From assembly GCA_900546825.1 (NCBI GenBank), contig UREE01000055.1, positions 1 through 14,076 of the forward strand: a stretch of 14,076 nt of DNA. The letters run 5' to 3'. Below are positions 1 to 6,028 of the stretch, in pieces. Positions within the stretch are counted from its first letter, which is position 1, and each line of letters begins with the position of its first letter. The DNA comes from an uncultured Collinsella sp. (GTDB lineage: Bacteria; Actinomycetota; Coriobacteriia; Coriobacteriales; Coriobacteriaceae). The translations under genes and the position numbers were made by a program. The notes below the pieces were generated by a model, which saw nothing but the letters and a program-made list of their open reading frames with translations, had not been told where the DNA came from and did no database searches.

Positions 1-4
1 TCAT
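1..4 (-). CDS. Possible start of a further minus-strand gene (edge)
   Basis: On the minus strand an ATG lies at 4-2, preceded by AAAAGG (16-11) with a 6-base spacer, the kind of spacing seen at the other genes here. The reading frame leaves the window at once, so nothing about the product can be read. By position, downstream of arcA-arcB-carrier, carbamate kinase (arcC) would be the natural guess because no arcC is present in the window. That is inference from pathway logic only. Confidence 0.2.
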
Positions 5-226
5 GCCTTGCCTTTTGAATGACAAATTGTCGCTCTGGGCGGCGCGCAGCGTCGACTGGTTGCGCGGTTCGTAGAACCGCGCAACATAAGTGTGCCTCCC
101 CCCGCGCACGGAACGGGAGGAGGCTAAAGGTAGGAGTCTACCGGTGGGTTTACCCCACCGGACAGACGATGACCAGGTGATCCTTTACAGGATCGTCAAG
201 GTTTCCGTGGGGTACCCGTTGGGTAC
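5..226 (-). other. Non-coding spacer with a run of hairpins after the carrier gene
   Basis: No gene is visible in these 222 bases. In minus-strand RNA order it can form hairpins at 226-212 (6 bp, 3-nt loop), 194-179 (5 bp), 161-141 (8 bp, 5-nt loop), 124-94 (10 bp with one U.G pair) and 85-59 (perfect 12 bp, 3-nt loop). None is followed by a U tract, so none is a canonical intrinsic terminator. They may act as mRNA 3'-end stabilisers, processing sites or a leader for the next gene. Confidence 0.5.
59..85 (-). repeat. Perfect 12-bp inverted repeat with 3-nt loop
   Basis: Positions 59-70 pair without mismatch with 74-85 around a 3-base loop. The arms are GC-rich and no T run follows on either strand. 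It lies about 55 bases upstream of the possible next start codon at the window's edge, and is the strongest stem in this spacer. Confidence 0.6.
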
Positions 227-1705
227 TTAGAGCATCACGCAAGCGACGGTCAGGATGACGGCGCAGACGACGGAGAGCGCGACGATGAGCTTAAGGGCAA
301 ACTTGAGCCAGGTCGTCCACTCGATCTTGGCCAGGGCAAGACCGCCCATGATGGCGCCAGAGGTCGGGGTGAACAGGTTCACGACGCCGATGGCGGCGGA
401 GAAGATCATAACCATGACCTCGGGCGAGAAGCCGAGCTTAACAGCCAGCGGTCCCATGATGGGCATGGAGACAGTAGCCATACCGGAGGTCGAGGGGATC
501 AGGAAGGACAGGCCGAAGTAGACCAGGAAGCTCATGGGAGCGAAGATCACGCCGGACAGGCCAGCCAGAGCATTGGCGGCAGCGTCGAGAACGTAGACGT
601 CGAGGCCGGTGCTAGCCATGAGGACGGAGATACCACGGGCGAGAGCGATGACGAGGACAACGGACATCATGTCGGCAGCGCCGGTGATGAAGGTGTTGAC
701 GATCTGCTTCTCGGACAGGCCACCGATGATACCGATAAGGATAGCCATGAGGAAGAACCAGGTGGAAGCCTCGTCGAAGTACCACTGGCCAATGGGCAGG
801 CCGGTGATCAGGGCAGACCAGCCCTGGACGACGGCGTTACCGTCGGCGTCGTAGACAGCGCCAGCGTCAAAGAAGTTGGCGACGCCCTCGTTGAGGTCGG
901 CCAGCGGGATGAAGCCGACGATCATGACGACGAAGGTGAAGGCAAAGGCGATCAGAACACCCTTCTGACGACCGGTGAGCTTGACCTCCTTGTTAACCTC
1001 GGAAGCAGCCTTGCCGTGAGCCTCTTCGGCGTCCTTGAGCTCCTGCATCGAAAGGATGGTGGAACCCTTATCAGCCTTGACCTTCTTGGCATAGCTCATG
1101 ACGAAGAAGATGGACATGGCAGTGGTAACAATCCACAGGACGGCACCGAGGCCGATGATGATGGACTGGTTGACCTCAATGCCAACACCGGTCAGAGCGT
1201 CGACGGCAGCGCCGACGGCGAACGGGTTAACCGTGGAGCCGAGGCAGCCGCAGCCAGCGCCGAGCAGGACGGTGGCAGCACCGACCATAGGGTCGAAGCC
1301 AGCGGCCATCATGGTAGCGGCAAGCAGGGCGTAGAAGGGAACGGTCTCCTCGCACATACCATAGGTGGTACCACCGAGGGAGAAGATGAGCATCAGCACG
1401 GGAATGAGCATGATCTCATTGCCCTTAAGCTTCTGCACCAGAACGGCAATGCCGTTGTCCAGGGCGCCGGTCTCGGTCATCATGCCGAGGAAGCCGCCGA
1501 GGATCATAACGAAGAGGCAGACGGGCAGAGCGTCAGCGAAGCCCTTGACCGGGGCGGTGCAGAAATCGCTCAGGCGGGCAGCGGTAACCTCGCCACCGGA
1601 CGTACCGGAGACGATAACGGTAACAACCGCGACGATTGCCAGCAGAGCAAGAAGAATGGTGAACGATGAAGGCATACCGCGCTTTTTCTTAGCGGTCTCA
1701 GTCAT
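227..1705 (-). CDS. yfcC: YfcC-family membrane carrier, probable arginine/ornithine exchanger
   Basis: Predicted 492-residue integral membrane protein with about 12 hydrophobic segments, beginning with a basic N-terminus (KKKRG) and a helix near residues 10-28. Gly/Pro/Ser-rich re-entrant-like stretches (LGGTTYGMCEE, GCLGSTVNPFA, IPSTSGMATV, FTPTSGAIMGG) are typical of the YfcC/DcuC (C4-dicarboxylate anaerobic carrier) family. Members of this family serve as ArcD, the arginine-ornithine antiporter, in streptococcal ADI clusters, and the position after arcA and arcB supports the same role here; substrate is inferred. The start at 1705 is chosen because the GAAGGGGGG ribosome binding site at 1715-1723 sits 9 bases upstream; in-frame starts at 1714 (touching the site) and 1732 (upstream of it) do not fit. 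A terminator lies between arcB and this gene, so it may also have its own promoter. Confidence 0.88.
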   Translation of the reverse strand: MTETAKKKRGMPSSFTILLALLAIVAVVTVIVSGTSGGEVTAARLSDFCTAPVKGFADALPVCLFVMILGGFLGMMTETGALDNGIAVLVQKLKGNEIMLIPVLMLIFSLGGTTYGMCEETVPFYALLAATMMAAGFDPMVGAATVLLGAGCGCLGSTVNPFAVGAAVDALTGVGIEVNQSIIIGLGAVLWIVTTAMSIFFVMSYAKKVKADKGSTILSMQELKDAEEAHGKAASEVNKEVKLTGRQKGVLIAFAFTFVVMIVGFIPLADLNEGVANFFDAGAVYDADGNAVVQGWSALITGLPIGQWYFDEASTWFFLMAILIGIIGGLSEKQIVNTFITGAADMMSVVLVIALARGISVLMASTGLDVYVLDAAANALAGLSGVIFAPMSFLVYFGLSFLIPSTSGMATVSMPIMGPLAVKLGFSPEVMVMIFSAAIGVVNLFTPTSGAIMGGLALAKIEWTTWLKFALKLIVALSVVCAVILTVACVML

Positions 1706-1800
1706 AGTTCTCATCCCCCCTTCATAAATCATTTACTGATCTCGCCCAAAGCGGCTCTTCCGTGCCGTGCATGTCGCTCGGTGCGAGATTTTTACCAGAC
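1706..1800 (-). promoter_or_regulatory. Leader/promoter region of the carrier gene
   Basis: This stretch separates the arcB terminator from the carrier start. It holds an inverted repeat, ATCTCGC (1739-1745) with GCGAGAT (1783-1789), enclosing a smaller CGGC/GCCG hairpin, so the minus-strand leader could fold into a branched structure. A TTTATGA-like AT-rich segment near 1724-1733 could be a -10, but no convincing -35 partner was found. The ribosome binding site lies at 1715-1723. Confidence 0.35.
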
Positions 1801-1837
1801 AAAAGCGCTCGGGGTGCGCAGCAATGCACCCCGAGCG
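1801..1837 (-). terminator. Intrinsic terminator after arcB
   Basis: A perfect 12-bp GC-rich stem (1806-1817 with 1826-1837, 8-nt loop) begins 16 bases after the arcB stop codon and is followed on the minus strand by CTTTT (1805-1801). Read in that direction it is a canonical Rho-independent terminator. It should uncouple, at least partly, the carrier gene from arcB. Confidence 0.85.
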
Positions 1838-1852
1838 AGATGCTAGATGCTC

Positions 1853-2848
1853 TTACTTGAGCGTAGCGTACATGACAGCCTTGATGGTGTGCATGCGGTT
1901 CTCGGCCTCGTCGAAGACCTTGGAAGCGGGGCTCTCGAAGACCTCGTCGGTGACCTCCTGCTCGGTGATGCCGAACTGCTCGCACTTCTCGGCGCCAATC
2001 GTGGTGTTGGTGTCGTGGAAGCTGGGCAGGCAGTGCAGGAAGATGGCACCCGGGTTGGCCATAGCCATGACCTCGGAAGTAACACGATACGGGGTGAGCT
2101 GAGCGATGCGCTCGGCCCAGACCTCGTCGGGCTCGCCCATGGAGACCCACACGTCGGTGTAGATAACGTCGGCACCGGTGACGCCGTCCTTGACGTCGGT
2201 GGTCAGCTTGATGGTGCAGCCGTTGGCCTCGGCGATGGGCTTGCAGGCCTCGATGACGTCGTCGGCGGGCATGCACTCCTCGGGGCCGCAGGCCACGAAG
2301 TTCATGCCGAGCTTGGAGCAGACGACCATGAGGGAGCGGGCAACGTTGTTCTTGCAGTCGCCCATGAAGACGAGGGTCTTGCCCTTGATGTCGTAGTTGA
2401 AGTTCTCCTGGACGGTCAGGATGTCGGCGAGCATCTGGGTGGGATGCCACTCAGTGGTCAGACCGTTCCACACGGGCACGCCAGACTTAGCAGCGAGCTC
2501 CTCGACGTCGTCCTGGGCAAAACCGCGGAACTCGATGCCGTCATACATGCGGCCGAGAACGCGGGCGGTGTCCTCGATGGACTCCTTCTTGCCCATCTGC
2601 GACGAACCCGGATCGAGGTAGGTGACGCCCATGCCCAGATCCATGCCGCCGACCTCGAAGGCGCAGCGGGTACGAGTGGAGGTCTTCTGGAAGAGCAGAA
2701 CGATGTTCTTGCCCTCGAGATAGCGGTGCGGAACACCAGCGCGCTTCATGTCCTTGAAGTTCTTGGAGAGCTTGAGCAGGTACTCGATCTCCTCGGTGGT
2801 GAGGTCGAGAAGCTTGAGGAAGCTACGGCCGGAGAGGTTAACACCCAT
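1853..2848 (-). CDS. arcB: Ornithine carbamoyltransferase, catabolic
   Basis: Cytoplasmic enzyme of 331 residues, normal length for the family. In the ADI pathway it phosphorolyses citrulline to ornithine and carbamoyl phosphate. Diagnostic motifs are all present: the carbamoyl-phosphate loop STRTR (57-61), HPTQ (135-138), the ornithine loop VWVSMGE (233-239), catalytic HCLP with Cys273 (272-275), and ENRMH (316-320). The start at 2848 has an AAAGGA site about 8 bases upstream. It follows arcA copy 1 by 105 bases and precedes the carrier. Catabolic rather than biosynthetic function is inferred from the arcA neighbour; sequence alone does not settle reaction direction. Confidence 0.96.
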   Translation of the reverse strand: MGVNLSGRSFLKLLDLTTEEIEYLLKLSKNFKDMKRAGVPHRYLEGKNIVLLFQKTSTRTRCAFEVGGMDLGMGVTYLDPGSSQMGKKESIEDTARVLGRMYDGIEFRGFAQDDVEELAAKSGVPVWNGLTTEWHPTQMLADILTVQENFNYDIKGKTLVFMGDCKNNVARSLMVVCSKLGMNFVACGPEECMPADDVIEACKPIAEANGCTIKLTTDVKDGVTGADVIYTDVWVSMGEPDEVWAERIAQLTPYRVTSEVMAMANPGAIFLHCLPSFHDTNTTIGAEKCEQFGITEQEVTDEVFESPASKVFDEAENRMHTIKAVMYATLK

Positions 2849-2953
2849 GGTTCGATTCCTTTCGAAGAAATGAATTACGTTAGTATTAGTGTTGCCCGTT
2901 TAACGAGCGAAGCCGGTGCGGTTGTAGGGGGACCGCACCGGAAACGGAAAGAC
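2849..2953 (-). other. arcA1-arcB intercistronic spacer with hairpin
   Basis: A perfect 10-bp stem (2913-2922 with 2932-2941, 9-nt loop) begins 12 bases after the arcA1 stop. On the minus strand it is followed by CTTCGCTCG, not a U tract, so it is more likely an mRNA stabiliser or processing site than a full terminator. The arcB ribosome binding site lies at the left end of the spacer. Confidence 0.6.
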
Positions 2954-4219
2954 TTAGAGGTCCTCGCGCCAGAAGGGCATGCTCATGCAGCGCGGGCCGC
3001 CACGGCCGCGGGAGAGCTCGGCGGAGGGCACGACGAGAAGGTCCAGGCCCTCCTTGTACAGCACGTCGTTGGTGACGGTGTTGCGGGCGTAGACGCAGAT
3101 CTTGCCGGGCTCGACGCACAGGGTGTTGGAGCCGTCGTTCCACTGCTCGCGGGAGGCCGCGATCGGGTCGCCGCCGCCGCAGGGGATCAGCTTGACCTGG
3201 TCGACGCCGGTGGCGTCCTCCAGGACGTGCTCGAGGGTGTCCTCGATCAGGCGGATGTTCACGTCGCCCGGGTTCTTGCCGGCGGTCAGCTCGTAGACGC
3301 GCAGGGTGCCCATGATGGCGGGGTGGATCGTGAACTTATCGACGTCGATCTGGGTGAAGACCGTGTCGAGGTGCATGAAGGCGCGCGAGACGGGGATGTC
3401 GAAGGCCAGGATGCGCTCGACCTTGGAGTCGGAGTTCCAGAAGATGTTCTGGGCCATGACGTCGATGGCGGCCGCCTGGGTGCGCTGGGAGATGCCGACG
3501 GCGAGGGTCTTCTCGTTGATGTTCAGCACGTCGCCGCCCTCGGTGTGGAACTGGCAGTCGCGGCGGAAGTACAGCGAGACGTCCTTGTAGTCGGGGTGGT
3601 ACTTGAAGACGTACTTGCCGTACAGGGTCTCGCGGTTGCGGGTGACCGAATACATGCGGTTGAGGTTGACGCCCTCGCCGACGACCGCGAACGGGTCGCG
3701 GGTGAAGTAGAGGTTGGGCATCGGGTCGATGATCAGGTCGGACTCGGACTCGGAGTTGACCAGGGAGTCGAGGGTCGTGGACGCCGTGAGGGGCATGTCG
3801 ATCTCGGCCTTGGTCATGCCGGCCATGGTCTTCTTGACGAACTCGAGGTTGTCCTCGATGGAGTCCAGCTTCTCGCGGACGATCTGCGGCATGTGCTGGC
3901 CGCGGATGCCCGCCTCGGCGATGTACTGGTCGGTGAACTCGGCGCGGGCGCCGGGGACCTGGTCGAACACCTCTGCGACGAGGTTCTCGAGGTAGAGCAC
4001 CTCGACGCCCTGGTCCCTCAGGATCTGGGCGAAGGTGTCGTGCTCCTGCTGCGCGACCTCAAGGAACGGGACGTCGTCGAACAGGAGTCGCTCGAGCTCG
4101 TCGGGCGGCAGGTTGAGGAGCTCGTCGCCGGGACGGTGCAGGCAGACCTTCCTGAGCTTGCCGATCTCGGAAGGCACGTGCAGACCTTTCGTCATGGCCT
4201 CCTACCTTTCTTTCGGGCC
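2953..4219. repeat. Long direct repeat, copy 1 (arcA plus ribosome binding site)
   Basis: Matches 6029-7295 at an offset of 3076. All residues agree in the arcA frame and in the overlapping antisense frames, so synonymous differences are effectively excluded too. The match begins one base beyond the stop codon and ends 24 bases upstream of the start codon, inside a leader hairpin, and both edges are abrupt. This is recent duplication or, more likely, gene conversion. Confidence 0.93.
2954..4195 (-). CDS. arcA: Arginine deiminase, copy 1
   Basis: Cytoplasmic enzyme of 413 residues that hydrolyses L-arginine to citrulline and ammonia, the first step of the ADI pathway. The guanidine-modifying fold motifs are present: SEIGKLRKVCLHRPGDE at the N-terminus, FTRDPF with catalytic Asp167, HTEGGD with Glu219, HLDTVF with His275, and the nucleophile Cys403 in RGGPRCMSMP. 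The start at 4195 gives the usual family N-terminus; AAAGG and AGGAGG sites lie just upstream. The protein is identical to that encoded at 6030-7271, and the DNA appears identical from 2953 to 4219. It heads the arcA-arcB-carrier unit and has its own promoter at 4278-4307. Confidence 0.97.
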   Translation of the reverse strand: MTKGLHVPSEIGKLRKVCLHRPGDELLNLPPDELERLLFDDVPFLEVAQQEHDTFAQILRDQGVEVLYLENLVAEVFDQVPGARAEFTDQYIAEAGIRGQHMPQIVREKLDSIEDNLEFVKKTMAGMTKAEIDMPLTASTTLDSLVNSESESDLIIDPMPNLYFTRDPFAVVGEGVNLNRMYSVTRNRETLYGKYVFKYHPDYKDVSLYFRRDCQFHTEGGDVLNINEKTLAVGISQRTQAAAIDVMAQNIFWNSDSKVERILAFDIPVSRAFMHLDTVFTQIDVDKFTIHPAIMGTLRVYELTAGKNPGDVNIRLIEDTLEHVLEDATGVDQVKLIPCGGGDPIAASREQWNDGSNTLCVEPGKICVYARNTVTNDVLYKEGLDLLVVPSAELSRGRGGPRCMSMPFWREDL

Positions 4220-4270
4220 CTTGTCAGGGCCGATTCGTTAGCGCCCCTCCGTGTGAGGCGTTATTGCTGA
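4196..4270 (-). promoter_or_regulatory. arcA1 5' leader with two hairpins
   Basis: The predicted untranslated leader is about 75 bases. It holds a 6-bp stem GGCCCT/AGGGCC (4216-4221 with 4226-4231, 4-nt loop) just upstream of the ribosome binding site. A second, imperfect stem lies further upstream (CGCCTC against GAGGGGCG on the minus strand, about 4234-4252). The arcA2 leader has hairpins at the same two places with different bases. Confidence 0.45.
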
Positions 4271-4277
4271 CGACATA

Positions 4278-4307
4278 TTTATATCCAAAATCAGTCCATA
4301 CTTCCAC
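4278..4307 (-). promoter_or_regulatory. Promoter of arcA1
   Basis: On the minus strand a -35-like GTGGAA (4307-4302) and a -10 TATAAA (4283-4278) are separated by 18 bases. The same arrangement occurs at arcA2 (7382-7353) in otherwise diverged DNA, which supports it. The -35 is poor and the spacer long, as in activator-dependent promoters. Predicted transcription start is near 4271. Confidence 0.6.
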
Positions 4308-4314
4308 CTCGCCC

Positions 4315-4344
4315 CCGAACGGTTTTATATGAGGGGTGAACGGC
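4315..4344 (-). promoter_or_regulatory. LytTR-like 9-bp direct repeats upstream of arcA1
   Basis: On the minus strand GCCGTTCAC (4344-4336), 12 bases, then ACCGTTCGG (4323-4315): a 9-N12-9 direct repeat with 21-bp periodicity, ending 7 bases before the -35. The known LytTR-family operator pattern is two 9-bp sites, roughly [TA][AC][CA]GTTN[AG][TG], with 12-13 bases between. The proximal site fits fully; the distal site misses at its first and last base. The same pair is present at arcA2. Confidence 0.55.
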
Positions 4345-4368
4345 ATACACATATACTTCACGCATGGC

Positions 4369-4390
4369 ACACTTTGATTTAATAAAGTGT
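4369..4390. repeat. 22-bp dyad in the arcA1 upstream region
   Basis: ACACTTT (4369-4375) and AAAGTGT (4384-4390) form a perfect 7-bp inverted repeat around an AT-rich 8-base centre. It lies about 62 bases upstream of the -35 and could be a dimeric regulator site. No equivalent was seen upstream of arcA2. The regulator is unknown. Confidence 0.35.
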
Positions 4391-4529
4391 ATTTACGTGC
4401 TTAAACGCGTTTTCAATCCAGAAATCAAATGGAACTAAACTTTGTTAAACCACCCTCAAATTGCATATTTCCAACAAAGCTATGAATAGAATTAGCGATT
4501 CGTACCACGTCTCAACCATTTTCATTTTT

Positions 4530-4555
4530 ATTCAGAAAAAAGTTTGTCCTATTCA
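4530..4555 (-). promoter_or_regulatory. Paired TGAAT elements, ARG-box-like, upstream of arcA1
   Basis: On the minus strand TGAAT occurs at 4555-4551 and 4534-4530, 21 bases apart. The nearer one begins CTGAATAAAAATGAAA, close to the ARG box bound by ArgR/AhrC arginine repressors; tandem ARG boxes are typically about 21 bp centre to centre. The farther box matches poorly beyond TGAAT. The same two elements lie at exactly the same distance (335 and 356 bases) upstream of arcA2. Assignment to ArgR/AhrC is inference. Confidence 0.4.
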
Positions 4556-4572
4556 TTTCTGGTATACAAATT

Positions 4573-4602
4573 ACCGTTTACCAGACGCTTGATACCGTTC
4601 AC
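4573..4602 (+). promoter_or_regulatory. Third LytTR-like direct repeat pair, opposite orientation
   Basis: ACCGTTTAC (4573-4581), 12 bases, then ACCGTTCAC (4594-4602): the 9-N12-9 spacing seen at the arcA promoters, but pointing rightward. Each site misses the LytTR pattern only at its last base. No plus-strand gene follows before arcT's 3' end. The downstream segment contains TATAAG (4614-4619) and ends in a hairpin usable on both strands. Confidence 0.4.
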
Positions 4603-4680
4603 CGGAAGCTCAGTATAAGGCCCAGCGGATACCGGCTCGCCTTACGGCCCCATTTGTAAAAACTTGACTTCTCGGTATGG

Positions 4681-4720
4681 AAAAACGGACCCGCTTCCCC
4701 TAGGGAAACGGATCCGTTTT
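4681..4720 (-). terminator. Intrinsic terminator after arcT
   Basis: Positions 4682-4699 pair with 4703-4720 around a 3-nt loop. In minus-strand RNA this is an 18-bp stem with two G.U pairs, closed by AAAA/UUUU and followed by one more U, so it is a strong Rho-independent terminator 49 bases past the arcT stop. Read on the plus strand the two wobbles become mismatches, but a T run is also present, so it may work in both directions. Confidence 0.88.
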
Positions 4721-4769
4721 CGATTATCTTCGGCCAATTTGGATAAGGCCCTCGAAGATCATCGGAATC

Positions 4770-5894
4770 CTAGCGATCGAACTCGGCCAGCGCCTCGCCC
4801 AGAAGCCTCAGGCCCTCGCGAAGAACATCTTCGCTCGCGCAGTAGCCCAGGCGCGCTCCGCAGGGAAGCTCAAAACGGCTACCGGGAACCAACAGCACTC
4901 CCCTCTCAGCCAACAGGCGCTTGCAGAACTCCTCGTCGTCCTCGGGGATATCCAGCTGGATAAACGAGGTGGACACGCCCTGCGGGGCCGTCCAAGACAC
5001 GCGATGCTGCGTATCGATCCAAGCCTGCGTGATATCGCGGTTGCCAAACACGATCTTGCGGTTGCGCTCGAGAATCTTGTCCTTGTGCTCGAGCACGTAG
5101 GTCGCCAGGGCGTCATTGAACACGCCGCCGCAGATCATGGTGTAGTCACGATACGTGCGGATGCGGTTGGAGACCTCTTCGTCGGCCACGACCCAGCCCA
5201 CGCGGGCCGCAGGCGTCGAATAGGTCTTCGACAACGAGTTGGTGACAATGGCCCTCTCGTACACGTCGACCATCGACATAAAGGACTCAGTGTTTTCGAG
5301 CGGCAGATACACCTCGTCGCACAGCACGTAGGCGCCCACCGAACGGGCAATCTCGGCAATCTGCCCGAGCATATCGGCATCGAGCACCGTACCGATGGGG
5401 TTCGATGCGTTATTGATGCAGATGAGCTTGGTGTTGGGGCGCACCAAGCGCTTGAGCTCATCGATATCGGGCTTCCAGCCGAGCTCCTCGCGGAGCTCCC
5501 AATACTCGACCTCGGCACCCAGCGTACGCGGAATCTCGTAGAGCGGCGCATAGGTAGGCCACTCGGCAATCACGTGATCGCCGGGCTCCACAACGGCCAT
5601 GATGGCGTTGAGGTTGGCGCCCGTGCAGCCATTGGTCTGCAGAATGTGATCGGGATTGACATCGCGACGATACAGCTTGGCGACCTCGGCCTTAAATTCC
5701 GGCGATCCCTCGATCCAGCCGTAGTTCATCTTCTCGCGATCCAGGCGCTCGTAGAACGTGGCGCCGTCCTGCTCGTCCAGTGCGCGAAGCTCGCCCATGG
5801 TCAGCGACGAGATCGTCGACTGAGCGATATCCCAGGTAGCACTCTTCTCCCAAACGTTGAGCCATTCCTCAACACCGATTGTCTTGATATCCAT
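4770..5894 (-). CDS. arcT: PLP-dependent class I/II aminotransferase, ArcT-like
   Basis: Fold-type I aminotransferase of 374 residues. The PLP-binding residues are in place: NNASNPIG with Asn165, Asp193 and Tyr196 in CDEVYLP, the Schiff-base Lys223 in NSLSKTYS, Arg231, and the substrate carboxylate Arg348 in CGARLGY. An aminotransferase called ArcT occurs in ADI clusters such as that of Lactobacillus sakei (arcABCTDR); this gene's place next to arcA and its N-terminus (GVEEWLNVWEK) suggest the same family. The amino donor and acceptor are not known from sequence. Start 5894 is preferred because AAGG lies 5 bases upstream; the GTG at 5900 overlaps that site. It lies between the two arcA copies and probably shares arcA2's transcript through a leaky hairpin. 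Confidence 0.87.
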   Translation of the reverse strand: MDIKTIGVEEWLNVWEKSATWDIAQSTISSLTMGELRALDEQDGATFYERLDREKMNYGWIEGSPEFKAEVAKLYRRDVNPDHILQTNGCTGANLNAIMAVVEPGDHVIAEWPTYAPLYEIPRTLGAEVEYWELREELGWKPDIDELKRLVRPNTKLICINNASNPIGTVLDADMLGQIAEIARSVGAYVLCDEVYLPLENTESFMSMVDVYERAIVTNSLSKTYSTPAARVGWVVADEEVSNRIRTYRDYTMICGGVFNDALATYVLEHKDKILERNRKIVFGNRDITQAWIDTQHRVSWTAPQGVSTSFIQLDIPEDDEEFCKRLLAERGVLLVPGSRFELPCGARLGYCASEDVLREGLRLLGEALAEFDR

Positions 5895-5936
5895 GGACAC
5901 CTTATCTGATCTTCATTTAGCGTCATTAAACATGAA

Positions 5937-6021
5937 TGGGGCGGTGCGAAAGATCCGCACCGCCCCAATGGGAGACATCTAATGGCAGCTAGATGTTTGT
6001 AGTAAGACCTGTACGGGTCTT
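5937..6021 (-). terminator. Hairpin cluster after arcA2, possible leaky terminator
   Basis: Three stems follow the arcA2 stop in minus-strand RNA: 6021-6004 (6 bp), 5996-5975 (7 bp, 8-nt loop) and 5967-5937 (perfect 12-bp GC-rich stem, 7-nt loop). The last is followed by TTCATGTTTAATG, a poor U tract. It could cut arcT expression relative to arcA2 instead of stopping transcription. No clear separate promoter for arcT was found in the remaining 42 bases. Confidence 0.5.
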
Positions 6022-6028
6022 TGAAAAC

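Larger units (their letters stand above)
4196..4769. other. 574-bp AT-rich intergenic region between arcT and arcA1
   Basis: No coding gene is supported here. From right to left it contains the arcT terminator (4681-4720), a plus-oriented direct repeat pair (4573-4602), paired TGAAT elements (4530-4555), an ATATGCAATT element (4468-4459), a 7-bp dyad (4369-4390), the LytTR-like repeats, the promoter and the leader of arcA1. It is markedly more AT-rich than the genes on either side. Confidence 0.7.

Noticed and set aside
1739..1793. Hairpin followed by five T on the plus strand upstream of the carrier gene
   Set aside because: No plus-strand gene lies to the left that it could terminate, and the loop is about 37 bases. 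Treated as leader structure of the minus-strand carrier gene.
1847..4270. 807-codon plus-strand open frame antisense to arcB and arcA1
   Set aside because: Its translation is a low-complexity Val/Leu/Gly/Asp/His/Glu-rich string with no motif. It mirrors GC-rich third positions of the real minus-strand genes, which carry intact catalytic motifs.
4369..4390. FNR/CRP-type site upstream of arcA1
   Set aside because: The dyad ACACTTT-N8-AAAGTGT fits neither TTGAT-N4-ATCAA nor TGTGA-N6-TCACA, and has no counterpart at arcA2.
4664..4963. 99-codon plus-strand open frame running from the arcT terminator into arcT
   Set aside because: It reads through a terminator stem and then antisense to arcT; Pro/Arg/Ser-rich with no recognisable domain.
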